Below are positions 1-5,110 of a stretch of 5,185 bases of DNA, in pieces. Both the position numbers and the translations under genes were made by a program. The notes beneath the pieces were generated by a model. That model worked only from the letters and a program-made list of their open reading frames with translations. It had not been told where the DNA came from and did not search any database. The DNA is taken from assembly GCA_023422555.1 (NCBI GenBank), contig JAFAGQ010000262.1, forward strand, positions 1 to 5,185, written 5' to 3'. Numbering within the stretch: position 1 is the first letter of the stretch; the number at the start of each line of letters is the position of its first letter. The stretch is from Pseudomonadota bacterium (lineage in GTDB: Bacteria > Pseudomonadota > Gammaproteobacteria > Burkholderiales > Burkholderiaceae_B).

Positions 1-1
1 T

Positions 2-79
2 GTACAAATTGACCGCTCTTCTTTAGGCGGCCTACGCGTAAGGCTAGTACTTCCTGCTGCTTGCGGCGAAGGTGACTAA
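2..79 (+). CDS. C-terminal end of a sensor histidine kinase (partial, CpxA/RstB-like)
   Basis: Reading from base 2, 25 codons run to a TAA at 77-79. The peptide contains SSLGGLRVRLVLPAA, which matches the final strand of the HATPase_c domain of two-component sensor kinases, where an S-x-LGG-x-R followed by alternating hydrophobic residues and LP closes the ATP-binding fold (E. coli CpxA ends in a very similar SPLGGLR...LP segment). The protein would be a membrane-bound kinase phosphorylating a response regulator, but the sensor, HisKA and most of the ATPase domain lie outside the window. The outer IS66 element starts only 28 bp after the stop, so the kinase is complete at its C-terminus but may have lost its native terminator. 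The assignment rests on about 15 residues; a chance open frame is the alternative. Confidence 0.5.
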   Translation, partial: VQIDRSSLGGLRVRLVLPAACGEGD

Positions 80-107
80 CCCATAGTAGCCCTAGCGTAA
101 GACCAAG

Positions 108-129
108 GTAAGCGGCTGGGGAATACACC
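108..129 (+). repeat. Left terminal inverted repeat of IS-A
   Basis: It starts GTAAGCGGCTGGGG and ends ACACC. GTAAGC is the typical IS66-family outer sequence and is shared with both ends of the inner element, while the bases after it differ, so the two elements belong to different IS66 subtypes. It is placed at the expected distance upstream of tnpA. Confidence 0.75.
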
Positions 130-159
130 TAGTTCCGTTTAGTGAATGAGTGCAAGATA

Positions 160-186
160 GTGTCCACGATACATTGAAGTGGACAC
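160..186 (+). promoter_or_regulatory. Inverted repeat upstream of IS-A tnpA start
   Basis: GTGTCCAC (160-167) and GTGGACAC (179-186) are perfect 8-base arms separated by 11 bases, ending 4 bases before the ATG at 191. The same arms occur at the same place in the inner element (613-643), although the sequence around them has diverged. This argues for a conserved function: an operator for the helix-turn-helix TnpA or another regulator, or an mRNA hairpin masking the start. A possible GTG start (179) lies inside the right arm. Confidence 0.6.
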
Positions 187-555
187 GATAATGGACGATT
201 TTCTGCCAGCCAAACCGGTTCGACGGTTTTACTCCAGGCCGTTCAAGGCACAGCTGGTTGCAGCCAGCCGACAGTCGGGTGTTTCCGTGGCGGCGCTGGC
301 TTTGCACCACGGCATCAATGCCAATGTGTTACGTCGCTGGATCCGTGAGGCGAGCATCCGGGGCGAGTCTGATGCCGCAGCGGGAGCGTTGTCAGTACCG
401 GCTGTCACCGCCAGGTCAGAGCCTGCATTTATTGCTGTTCCTCTATCGACGCCGGCTTCGATATCAGCTGAGGCAGCCCCTCTGGACGCTGAACCCGAGA
501 GGCAGATTCAGCTGGAACTGCAGCGCGCGGGTCTAACGGTATCGGTGCGCTGGCC

Positions 556-563
556 GATGAGCG
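556..563 (+). repeat. Target site duplication of IS-B, left copy
   Basis: GATGAGCG immediately precedes the left end of IS-B and is repeated exactly at 3055-3062 immediately after the right end. Eight base pairs is the duplication length typical of IS66. In IS-A tnpA it covers parts of codons 122-125 (M-S). Confidence 0.95.
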
Positions 564-585
564 GTAAGCATCCGGTAAAACCACC
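564..585 (+). repeat. Left terminal inverted repeat of IS-B
   Basis: It begins GTAAGCATCCGGTAAAACC. Compared with the reverse complement of 3033-3054, the first 12 positions are identical and 17 of 22 match overall. Confidence 0.93.
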
Positions 586-612
586 TTGCGATCGCTTATC
601 AAGACTGCCAGG

Positions 613-643
613 ATAGTGTCCACGTAAATTAAGTGGACACTAT
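613..643 (+). promoter_or_regulatory. Perfect inverted repeat overlapping the IS-B tnpA start
   Basis: ATAGTGTCCAC (613-623) and GTGGACACTAT (633-643) are perfect 11-base arms around a 9-base AT-rich loop (GTAAATTAA). The right arm contains the A and T of the tnpA ATG (642-644), a weak Shine-Dalgarno-like AAGTGG (631-636), and a GTG alternative start at 633. As DNA it suits an operator for a dimeric regulator; as RNA it would form a strong hairpin hiding the ribosome site. The same core is found upstream of IS-A tnpA (160-186). Confidence 0.7.
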
Positions 644-1001
644 GACAGACGAACTACTCTTAGTTAAGCGCAGTCGCCGAGCCTACTCAGCATCGTTCAA
701 GGCTGAGATCGTTGCCGCGAGCCAGCAACCTGACGTTTCGGTGGCTGGCCTGGCGTTGGCCAACGGATTGAATGCCAACATGTTGCGGCGCTGGATCCGA
801 GAGCATGTGGATGGCGCGAACTCCTCCAGTGACAATCCGGCAATATCGTGCAGACCATCGTTTGTGCCCGTCCCGCTGAACGAGTTACCGGCACAGACAT
901 GCCAATTGCAATTACAGGGCAAGACGGTATCGGCCACATTGACGCTGCCAGTGGATGCACTGAGTCAATGTGCGACCTTGTTGCAATTGCTGCTCCGATG
1001 A
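642..1001 (+). CDS. tnpA: IS-B TnpA, IS66 accessory protein (Orf1)
   Basis: A 119-residue protein from ATG 642, paralogous to IS-A TnpA. The helix-turn-helix is at about residues 14-51 (SASFKAEIVAASQQ...SVAGLAL...LNANMLRRWIREH), then a short Ser/Pro-containing linker, then the family C-terminal hydrophobic segment (LQLQGKTVSATLTLPVDA) and a Leu-rich tail. IS66 TnpA is needed together with TnpB and TnpC; its fold implies DNA binding, probably to the ends or its own promoter. It is shorter than IS-A TnpA (138 when rebuilt), mainly in the linker. The start lies within an 11-bp inverted repeat; GTG 633 is an alternative that would add VDT. The stop TGA (999-1001) overlaps the tnpB ATG (998) as ATGA, so the two are likely translationally coupled. 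Confidence 0.9.
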   Translation: MTDELLLVKRSRRAYSASFKAEIVAASQQPDVSVAGLALANGLNANMLRRWIREHVDGANSSSDNPAISCRPSFVPVPLNELPAQTCQLQLQGKTVSATLTLPVDALSQCATLLQLLLR

Positions 1002-1330
1002 TCCGGATCGATCAGATCTGGTTGGCGGTCGAGCCGGTGGACATGCGCTGCGGCATGGACCGGCTGATGGCCCGGGTGATTGAGGTGTTCGGTGCATCTC
1101 ACCCTTATCATGCCTATCTGTTCGCTAATCGTCGGGGGACGCGGTTAAAGGTGCTGGTATGCGACAGCTTCGGGGTATGGCTGGCGGTGCGCAGACTACA
1201 TCAGGGCAGTTTGCATTGGCCCGGCGCAGGCGATCAACATGCACAACTGACCTCAGAGCAGGCTCGCGCCCTGGTTATCGGCCTGCCGTGGCAGCGTCTG
1301 GGTCCGGCGGACACGATTGATCTTCTGTAA
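998..1330 (+). CDS. tnpB: IS-B TnpB, IS66 accessory protein (Orf2)
   Basis: A 110-residue protein, normal length for the TnpB_IS66 (Orf2-like) family. Hallmarks are IWLAVEPVDMRCGMDRL near residues 7-23, HAYLFANRRGTRLKVLV in the middle, then GVWLAVRRLHQG and a C-terminal GLPWQRLG. It is an accessory factor required for IS66 transposition with TnpA and TnpC; its biochemical role is not established. It is unrelated to the IS200/IS605 TnpB nuclease despite the shared name. I chose ATG 998 because it overlaps the tnpA stop (ATGA) and matches the family N-terminus; the frame is open upstream to 848 but that part is tnpA in another phase. No Shine-Dalgarno is evident, consistent with coupled re-initiation. 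A 75-bp gap with an inverted repeat separates it from tnpC. Confidence 0.93.
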   Translation: MIRIDQIWLAVEPVDMRCGMDRLMARVIEVFGASHPYHAYLFANRRGTRLKVLVCDSFGVWLAVRRLHQGSLHWPGAGDQHAQLTSEQARALVIGLPWQRLGPADTIDLL

Positions 1331-1336
1331 AAACCC

Positions 1337-1389
1337 GCCGCACCCATAAAACGCTATTGGGCAATCGGGGCGTGTACGCATGGTGCGGC
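1337..1389 (+). promoter_or_regulatory. Inverted repeat in the IS-B tnpB-tnpC gap
   Basis: GCCGCACC (1337-1344) and GGTGCGGC (1382-1389) are perfect 8-base complementary arms 37 bases apart, between the tnpB stop and the tnpC start. In mRNA this could form a long-loop hairpin before tnpC and tune its translation. No exact equivalent is seen in the shorter IS-A gap (3436-3488), so its importance is doubtful. Confidence 0.3.
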
Positions 1390-1405
1390 AGCGCATTTGT
1401 ATGGC

Positions 1406-3001
1406 ATGATATCAACCATGTCACGATCCCCCATTACCAATATTGATGAGCTCGACGCCAATGCCCTGCGGGTACTGGCGCGCCAATTGATGGGGAAACT
1501 GGATCAGCAGGATCAGGTGCTGCATGCCAAGGATCAGCAGATTGCCCAACAGGCGCATGAGATCCTCTTTAAACAAACCCATATCCAGCAACTGAACCAT
1601 GAGATCGCAGTCTTGCGCCGCTATCGCTTCGGCAAGAAGAGCGAACAACTGGCTGGCGTGCAGGGATTGTTGCTGGAAGATGCGGTCGATGCCGACATTG
1701 CAGCTATCGAGCAGGAGCTGATCAATCTGGGAGGCAAGCCAAGTGTACCAGACACGGCTGCGGCCCCAAGACGTCAGATCCTGGCGCCTGAACTACCCCG
1801 TATTGACGTGCACCACGAGCCTGAATCGACGACCTGCGGATGCGGCTGCCAGATGCAGCGCATCGGTGAGGATAAGTCCGAGAAGCTGGACTTTATACCC
1901 GGCGTGTTCCGCGTTGAACGCCATATCCGCGGCAAGTGGATATGCCGCCAATGCGACACATTGATCCAGGCACCGGTACCGGCTCAGGTCATTGATAAGG
2001 GCCAGGCCACCTCGGGGTTGCTCGCTCACGTGCTGGTGGCCAAGTATGCCGACCATCTTCCCTTGTACCGACAGCAGCAGATCTTCGCCCGGGCGGGCGT
2101 CAAGCTGGCCAGTTCAACACTGGCCGATTGGGTCGGTGTCTGTGGCGTGCGTTTGCAACCGCTGGTCGATGCTCTGCGCGAGACAATCCTGGCCCAGCCT
2201 GTGATCTACGTAGATGAGACACCCGTACAGGTACTGCAACCGGGTAGCAAGACGACGCATCGTGCCTATCTGTGGGCGTATGCGCCAGGCGCCTTCCAGG
2301 ATCTGAAGGCCGTGGTTTATGACCTTACTGAAGGCCGGGCCGGTGCTTATGCGCGCACCTTCCTGGGAAACTGGCAAGGCGAACTGGTCTGTGATGACTA
2401 CGGTGGTTACAAAGCGTGCTTCGAGCAAGGCATTGCCGAGGTAGGCTGTATGGCGCATGCGCGACGTAAGTTCTTCGAACTGCACAAATCTGCTAAAAGC
2501 CTGATCGCCCAGCAGGCGCTAGAGATGATCGGCCAGTTGTACGATATCGAAGCGCAGGGTCAGAAGATGACACCCGAAGCGCGTCAACAGTTGCGAGAAC
2601 AACAGGCCCGGCCCATTGCCAAGATGTTGCATGCCTGGCTGCAGGCCAATCGGCTTAAAGTGCCGGAGGGCATGGGCATCACCAAAGCGCTGGACTACAG
2701 CCTGAAACGTTGGGTCGCACTGACCCGATACCTAAGTGATGGGCGATTGCCGATCGATAATAATTGGATTGAAAATCGGATCCGCCCCATTGCTCTGGGG
2801 AGAAAGAACTGGCTGTTTGCCGGCTCGCAACGAGCAGGCCGCAGAGCTGCGGCTGTGATGAGTCTGATACAGTCTGCCAAAATGAATGGGCACGATCCGT
2901 ATGCGTATCTGAAGGATGTGCTGACGCGTCTGCCTACACATCCGAACAGCCGAATCGAAGAACTGTTGCCACAAAACTGGACTGCCCTGAAAACGGACTA
3001 A
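1406..3001 (+). CDS. tnpC: IS-B TnpC, IS66 DDE transposase
   Basis: A 531-residue transposase (527 if ATG 1418 is used). In order: an N-terminal coiled-coil/leucine-zipper region (about 14-72, rich in Leu and Gln) ending in RRYRFGKKSEQ; a zinc-binding domain with C144, C146, C148 and the pair C180/C183 (CRQC); the DDE_Tnp_IS66 core with D270 (YVDETPV), D330 (CDDYGGYK) and E456 (NNWIENRIRP); and the IS66 C-terminal element (SLIQSAK...DPYAYLKDVL...LLPQNW). These are the expected catalytic residues of a metal-dependent DDE recombinase cutting at the IS ends. The frame is open upstream to a TTG at 1397. I prefer ATG 1406 because the sequence TGGCATGATA around it is conserved in IS-A; ATG 1418 is equally conserved and neither has a clear ribosome site. 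Nothing in the frame suggests inactivation. Confidence 0.95.
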   Translation: MISTMSRSPITNIDELDANALRVLARQLMGKLDQQDQVLHAKDQQIAQQAHEILFKQTHIQQLNHEIAVLRRYRFGKKSEQLAGVQGLLLEDAVDADIAAIEQELINLGGKPSVPDTAAAPRRQILAPELPRIDVHHEPESTTCGCGCQMQRIGEDKSEKLDFIPGVFRVERHIRGKWICRQCDTLIQAPVPAQVIDKGQATSGLLAHVLVAKYADHLPLYRQQQIFARAGVKLASSTLADWVGVCGVRLQPLVDALRETILAQPVIYVDETPVQVLQPGSKTTHRAYLWAYAPGAFQDLKAVVYDLTEGRAGAYARTFLGNWQGELVCDDYGGYKACFEQGIAEVGCMAHARRKFFELHKSAKSLIAQQALEMIGQLYDIEAQGQKMTPEARQQLREQQARPIAKMLHAWLQANRLKVPEGMGITKALDYSLKRWVALTRYLSDGRLPIDNNWIENRIRPIALGRKNWLFAGSQRAGRRAAAVMSLIQSAKMNGHDPYAYLKDVLTRLPTHPNSRIEELLPQNWTALKTD

Positions 3002-3027
3002 AAGATAACGGCCGCTTGCGCGGCCGT
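3000..3027 (-). terminator. Stem-loop after IS-B tnpC, terminator-like on the minus strand
   Basis: ACGGCCGC (3008-3015) and GCGGCCGT (3020-3027) form a perfect 8-bp GC-rich stem with a TTGC loop, starting 6 bases after the tnpC stop. On the + strand it is followed by GTCAATG rather than a T-run. On the minus strand the stem is followed by TATCTTTT, the layout of an intrinsic terminator. It could stop antisense transcription entering from the right end, or merely protect the 3' end of the tnpABC mRNA. Confidence 0.5.
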
Positions 3028-3032
3028 GTCAA

Positions 3033-3054
3033 TGTGTGTTCGCCGGATGCTTAC
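3033..3054 (-). repeat. Right terminal inverted repeat of IS-B
   Basis: On the minus strand it begins GTAAGCATCCGGCGAACAC, identical to the left repeat over the 12 outermost bases. The second copy of GATGAGCG follows immediately. Confidence 0.93.
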
Positions 3055-3062
3055 GATGAGCG
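3055..3062 (+). repeat. Target site duplication of IS-B, right copy
   Basis: GATGAGCG, identical to 556-563, directly abuts the right end of IS-B. Confidence 0.95.
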
Positions 3063-3106
3063 ATTCGGCGCACTGCGCGGCCTGGCTGCGGCAGGTGATG
3101 CGATGA
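3055..3106 (+). pseudogene. tnpA: IS-A tnpA, 3' remainder
   Basis: When joined to 191-563 (dropping one target duplication) this supplies DSAHCAAWLRQVMR and a TGA at 3104-3106, the typical C-terminus of IS66 TnpA, making a 138-residue protein. The TGA overlaps the tnpB ATG at 3103 as ATGA, as in IS-B. By chance the duplication carries an in-frame ATG (3056), giving a 16-codon minigene (MSDSAHCAAWLRQVMR); another in-frame ATG lies at 3047. Short translation here could still couple to tnpB. Confidence 0.85.
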
Positions 3107-3435
3107 TCCGGATTGAGCAGTACTGGTTGTCAGTGGCGCCGATGGACATGCGCTGTGGTGTGGATCGGCTGCTGGCCCAGGTGATCAATGCCTTCGGGCA
3201 GGCGCAACCGCATCATGCCTATGTCTTCGCCAATCGTCGCGCCAGCCGCTTAAAAGTGCTGGTGCATGACGGGATCGGTGTGTGGCTGGCGATGCGTCGC
3301 CTGCATCAGGGGGGATTTAGCTGGCCGGTACCTGGTACCGGGGATCTTCGCCTGAGTCAAGCCCAATGGCAGGCCCTGGTGCTGGGGTTGCCCTGGCAGC
3401 GCCTGGGCACTTCCCAGCCCATTGCCTTGCTGTAA
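3103..3435 (+). CDS. tnpB: IS-A TnpB, IS66 accessory protein (Orf2)
   Basis: A 110-residue TnpB_IS66 protein, the same length as the IS-B copy and clearly homologous along its whole length (VAPMDMRCGVDRL, HAYVFANRRASRLKVLV, GVWLAMRRLHQG, GLPWQRLG). I chose ATG 3103 for its overlap with the tnpA TGA and alignment with IS-B TnpB; the frame is open back to 3016 inside IS-B, but that extension crosses the IS boundary and is not native. AGGTGATG just upstream (3093-3100) gives a passable ribosome site. The gene itself is intact, but its tnpA partner and own promoter region are now separated from it by 2.5 kb, so expression would depend on readthrough from IS-B. A 53-bp gap leads to tnpC. Confidence 0.92.
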   Translation: MIRIEQYWLSVAPMDMRCGVDRLLAQVINAFGQAQPHHAYVFANRRASRLKVLVHDGIGVWLAMRRLHQGGFSWPVPGTGDLRLSQAQWQALVLGLPWQRLGTSQPIALL

Positions 3436-3488
3436 TCGGTTCTTGCAATTGGGGCAGACGCCCATGGCGCCAGAAGACGGACAGTGGC

Positions 3489-5024
3489 ATGATAGTTGGT
3501 ATGTCTCCCGATTCTGTTCCCTCTGTTGACCAACTGGATTCTGAAGCGCTGCGAACCCTGGCCCGCCAGTTGATGCAGCAGCTACAGGTGAGCGAGAGTC
3601 GCAATCAGCAACTGCTGCACGAGCTGGCGATCCTGCGCCGTCACCGCTTCGGTGCGCGAAGCGAGCAGTCCGCGGGGGTCCAGGGCAGTCTGTTGGACGA
3701 GACCATTGAGGCCGATCTGGCCGATATCGAGCAGCAATTGCAGCGACAGAGTTCCAGAACCCAGGTCGAGACTCGTGATAGCGCGCCACCGAAGCGCCAG
3801 GCCTTGCCGCCCGAACTCCCACGCATTGATCATCATCACGAACCTGATTCCACGATCTGTGCCTGTGGTTGCCAGTTGCAGCGCATCGGCCAGGACGTGA
3901 CCGAGAAGCTGGATCATGTGCCCAGCATGCTGACCGTCCAGCGCCATATCCGGGGTAAATGGGTCTGCCGTCAGTGCCAGACCCTCGTGCAGGCGCCAAT
4001 GCCGGCGCAGATCATCGACAAGGGTCTGGCCACGTCGGGTCTACTGGCCCAGGTGCTGGTGTCCAAGTTCGCCGATCATCTTCCCCTGTATCGCCAGGAA
4101 CAGATCTTTATGCGCGCTGGTGTCAGGCTGGTGCGTAGCACACTGGCGCAATGGGTCGGCAGCTGCGGGGCTCAACTGCAGCCGCTGGTTGATGCCCTGC
4201 GCGAATCGATCCTGGCCCAATCGGTGCTGCAGGCGGACGAGACCCTCGTGCAGATGTTGCAGCCAGGCAGTGGCAAGACGCATCGGGCCTACCTGTGGGC
4301 CTATACACCTGGAGTTTACGAATCGTTAAAAGCCGTGGTTTATGACTTTACCGAGGGCCGCGCGGGCGCCTATGCCCGAGCGTTCCTGGGCGACTGGCAG
4401 GGGCAGCTGGTGTGTGATGATTACGGCGGCTATAAAGCCTGCTTCGAGCAGGGCATCACGGAGGTGGGCTGCATGGCCCATGCCCGGCGCAAGTTCTTCG
4501 AGCTGCACGACAGGGGCAAGAGTCTGATTGCCGAACAGGCGTTGGTCCTGATCGGCCAGCTCTACGGTGTTGAGGCCCAGGCCAGGGACATGACGCCCCA
4601 ACAGCGCCAGGCGTTGCGCCAGCAGCAGGCCCGGCCTGTGGCCGCAGCCCTGTATGCCTGGATGCGGGAGCACCGGCTCAAGGTGCCCGACAATACCGGT
4701 ATCGCCCGGGCGTTGGACTACAGTCTCAAACGATGGCAAGCCTTAACCCACTATCTGGACGATGGCCGCCTGCCGATCGACAACAACCATACCGAGAACC
4801 AGATCCGACCCATCGCCCTGGGCCGCAAGAACTGGCTGTTCGCCGGTTCCCTGCGCTCAGGTAAACGGGCGGCGGCTATCATGAGCTTAATCCAGTCGGC
4901 CAAACTCAATGGCCATGACCCGTACGCCTATCTCAGGGACGTACTGGAGCGCTTGCCGACCCATCCGAATAATCGGATCAACGAGCTCCTGCCGCACAAT
5001 TGGACCTCTTCCCCTTCACCATAA
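3489..5024 (+). CDS. tnpC: IS-A TnpC, IS66 DDE transposase
   Basis: A 511-residue transposase (507 from ATG 3501) homologous throughout to IS-B TnpC. The N-terminal coiled coil is shorter (the RFG after it is at 53-55 against 74-76 in IS-B). The zinc domain has C124, C126, C128 and C160/C163. The catalytic residues are D250 (QADETLV), D310 (CDDYGGYK) and E436 (NNHTENQIRP), with the same spacing as IS-B (60 and 126 residues). The C-terminal IS66 element (SLIQSAK...DPYAYLRDVL...LLPHNW) is present. Position 253 is Leu where IS-B has Pro in DETPV. ATG 3489 sits in the TGGCATGATA sequence conserved with IS-B; the frame is open upstream to 3366, but that part is tnpB read in another phase and is rejected. 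The gene looks intact, so IS-A lacks only a whole TnpA. Confidence 0.94.
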   Translation: MIVGMSPDSVPSVDQLDSEALRTLARQLMQQLQVSESRNQQLLHELAILRRHRFGARSEQSAGVQGSLLDETIEADLADIEQQLQRQSSRTQVETRDSAPPKRQALPPELPRIDHHHEPDSTICACGCQLQRIGQDVTEKLDHVPSMLTVQRHIRGKWVCRQCQTLVQAPMPAQIIDKGLATSGLLAQVLVSKFADHLPLYRQEQIFMRAGVRLVRSTLAQWVGSCGAQLQPLVDALRESILAQSVLQADETLVQMLQPGSGKTHRAYLWAYTPGVYESLKAVVYDFTEGRAGAYARAFLGDWQGQLVCDDYGGYKACFEQGITEVGCMAHARRKFFELHDRGKSLIAEQALVLIGQLYGVEAQARDMTPQQRQALRQQQARPVAAALYAWMREHRLKVPDNTGIARALDYSLKRWQALTHYLDDGRLPIDNNHTENQIRPIALGRKNWLFAGSLRSGKRAAAIMSLIQSAKLNGHDPYAYLRDVLERLPTHPNNRINELLPHNWTSSPSP

Positions 5025-5056
5025 GACAATCGGCTGCTCTGTCAGTGCGACAGGCA
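5025..5056 (+). other. Stem-loop after IS-A tnpC
   Basis: TGCTCTGTC (5035-5043) can pair with GACAGGCA (5049-5056) across a 5-base loop, leaving one bulged T. It occupies the same position after tnpC as the stronger GC stem in IS-B, with different sequence, suggesting a structural 3' signal in this IS group. No T-run follows it. Confidence 0.3.
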
Positions 5057-5110
5057 AGCGTTTGACTTGGGCGATGGAAAAAACCGCGGCATGCCTCCCT
5101 TTGGTGTCGC

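Larger units (their letters stand above)
191..616 (+). pseudogene. tnpA: IS-A tnpA, 5' part, interrupted by IS-B
   Basis: This is the IS66 accessory protein TnpA (OrfA), a small DNA-binding protein required with TnpB and TnpC for transposition. Residues about 12-50 form a Transposase_8-type helix-turn-helix (RPFKAQLVAAS...SVAALAL...NANVLRRWIREA), followed by a low-complexity Ala/Pro linker and the conserved C-terminal strand LELQRAGLTVSVRWP. Native sequence ends at Ser124 (560-562), where IS-B is inserted. The frame then reads 17 IS-B-derived codons to a TAG at 614-616, giving a chimeric protein of 141 residues. The missing tail (DSAHCAAWLRQVMR) is at 3062-3103. I chose ATG 191; an in-frame GTG at 179 inside the inverted repeat is the alternative and is conserved in IS-B (GTG 633). 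The helix-turn-helix is complete, so the truncated protein may still bind DNA. Confidence 0.85.
564..3054 (+). mobile_element. Inner IS66-family element (IS-B), complete
   Basis: A 2491-bp element bounded by inverted repeats starting GTAAGCATCCGG at both ends and flanked by the perfect 8-bp duplication GATGAGCG. It carries tnpA (642-1001), tnpB (998-1330) and tnpC (1406-3001), all in frame with apparently complete catalytic residues, so it looks transposition-competent. It lies in the same orientation as IS-A, inside codon 125 of IS-A tnpA. The intact duplication, inverted repeats and genes indicate a fairly recent insertion. Its coding sequence is visibly more AT-rich than that of IS-A, so the two probably had different histories before meeting. 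Confidence 0.95.

Noticed and set aside
2..15. GTACAAATTGACCG near the window start resembling the complement of 5126-5139 (12 of 14), a possible outermost inverted repeat pair
   Set aside because: Bases 2-79 read as a kinase C-terminus, the canonical GTAAGC end is at 108 at the right distance from tnpA, and no duplication can be shown; probably chance.
29..46. Quasi-palindrome around TACGCGTA (GCCTACGCGT-A-AGGC)
   Set aside because: It lies within the kinase-like coding frame and is short and imperfect; no regulatory role can be argued.
586..617. Possible IS-B tnpA promoter (TTGCGA and GATAGT)
   Set aside because: The spacing is about 20 bp and both hexamers are weak matches; not supportable as a feature, although a promoter somewhere in 586-617 is likely.
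848..997. Upstream extension of IS-B tnpB
   Set aside because: It overlaps the conserved tnpA C-terminal coding region; the ATGA overlap at 998 and alignment with IS-A TnpB fix the start.
998..1330. TnpB as an RNA-guided nuclease of the IS200/IS605 type with an omega RNA
   Set aside because: The name is shared but this is the 110-residue IS66 Orf2 family, with no RuvC or zinc motifs.
3366..3488. Upstream extension of IS-A tnpC (start at 3366)
   Set aside because: This stretch is tnpB in another phase; the IS-B homologue and the family N-terminus support 3489 or 3501.
3250..3999. 249-codon minus-strand open frame
   Set aside because: It lies antisense to tnpB and tnpC of IS-A, is low-complexity in Ala/Arg/Pro/Ser, and has no recognisable domain; it is a GC-rich shadow frame.
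191..5024. Simple tandem duplication of one IS66 element
   Set aside because: The two sets are diverged, have different inverted repeats, and the target duplication with a rebuilt tnpA proves nesting.
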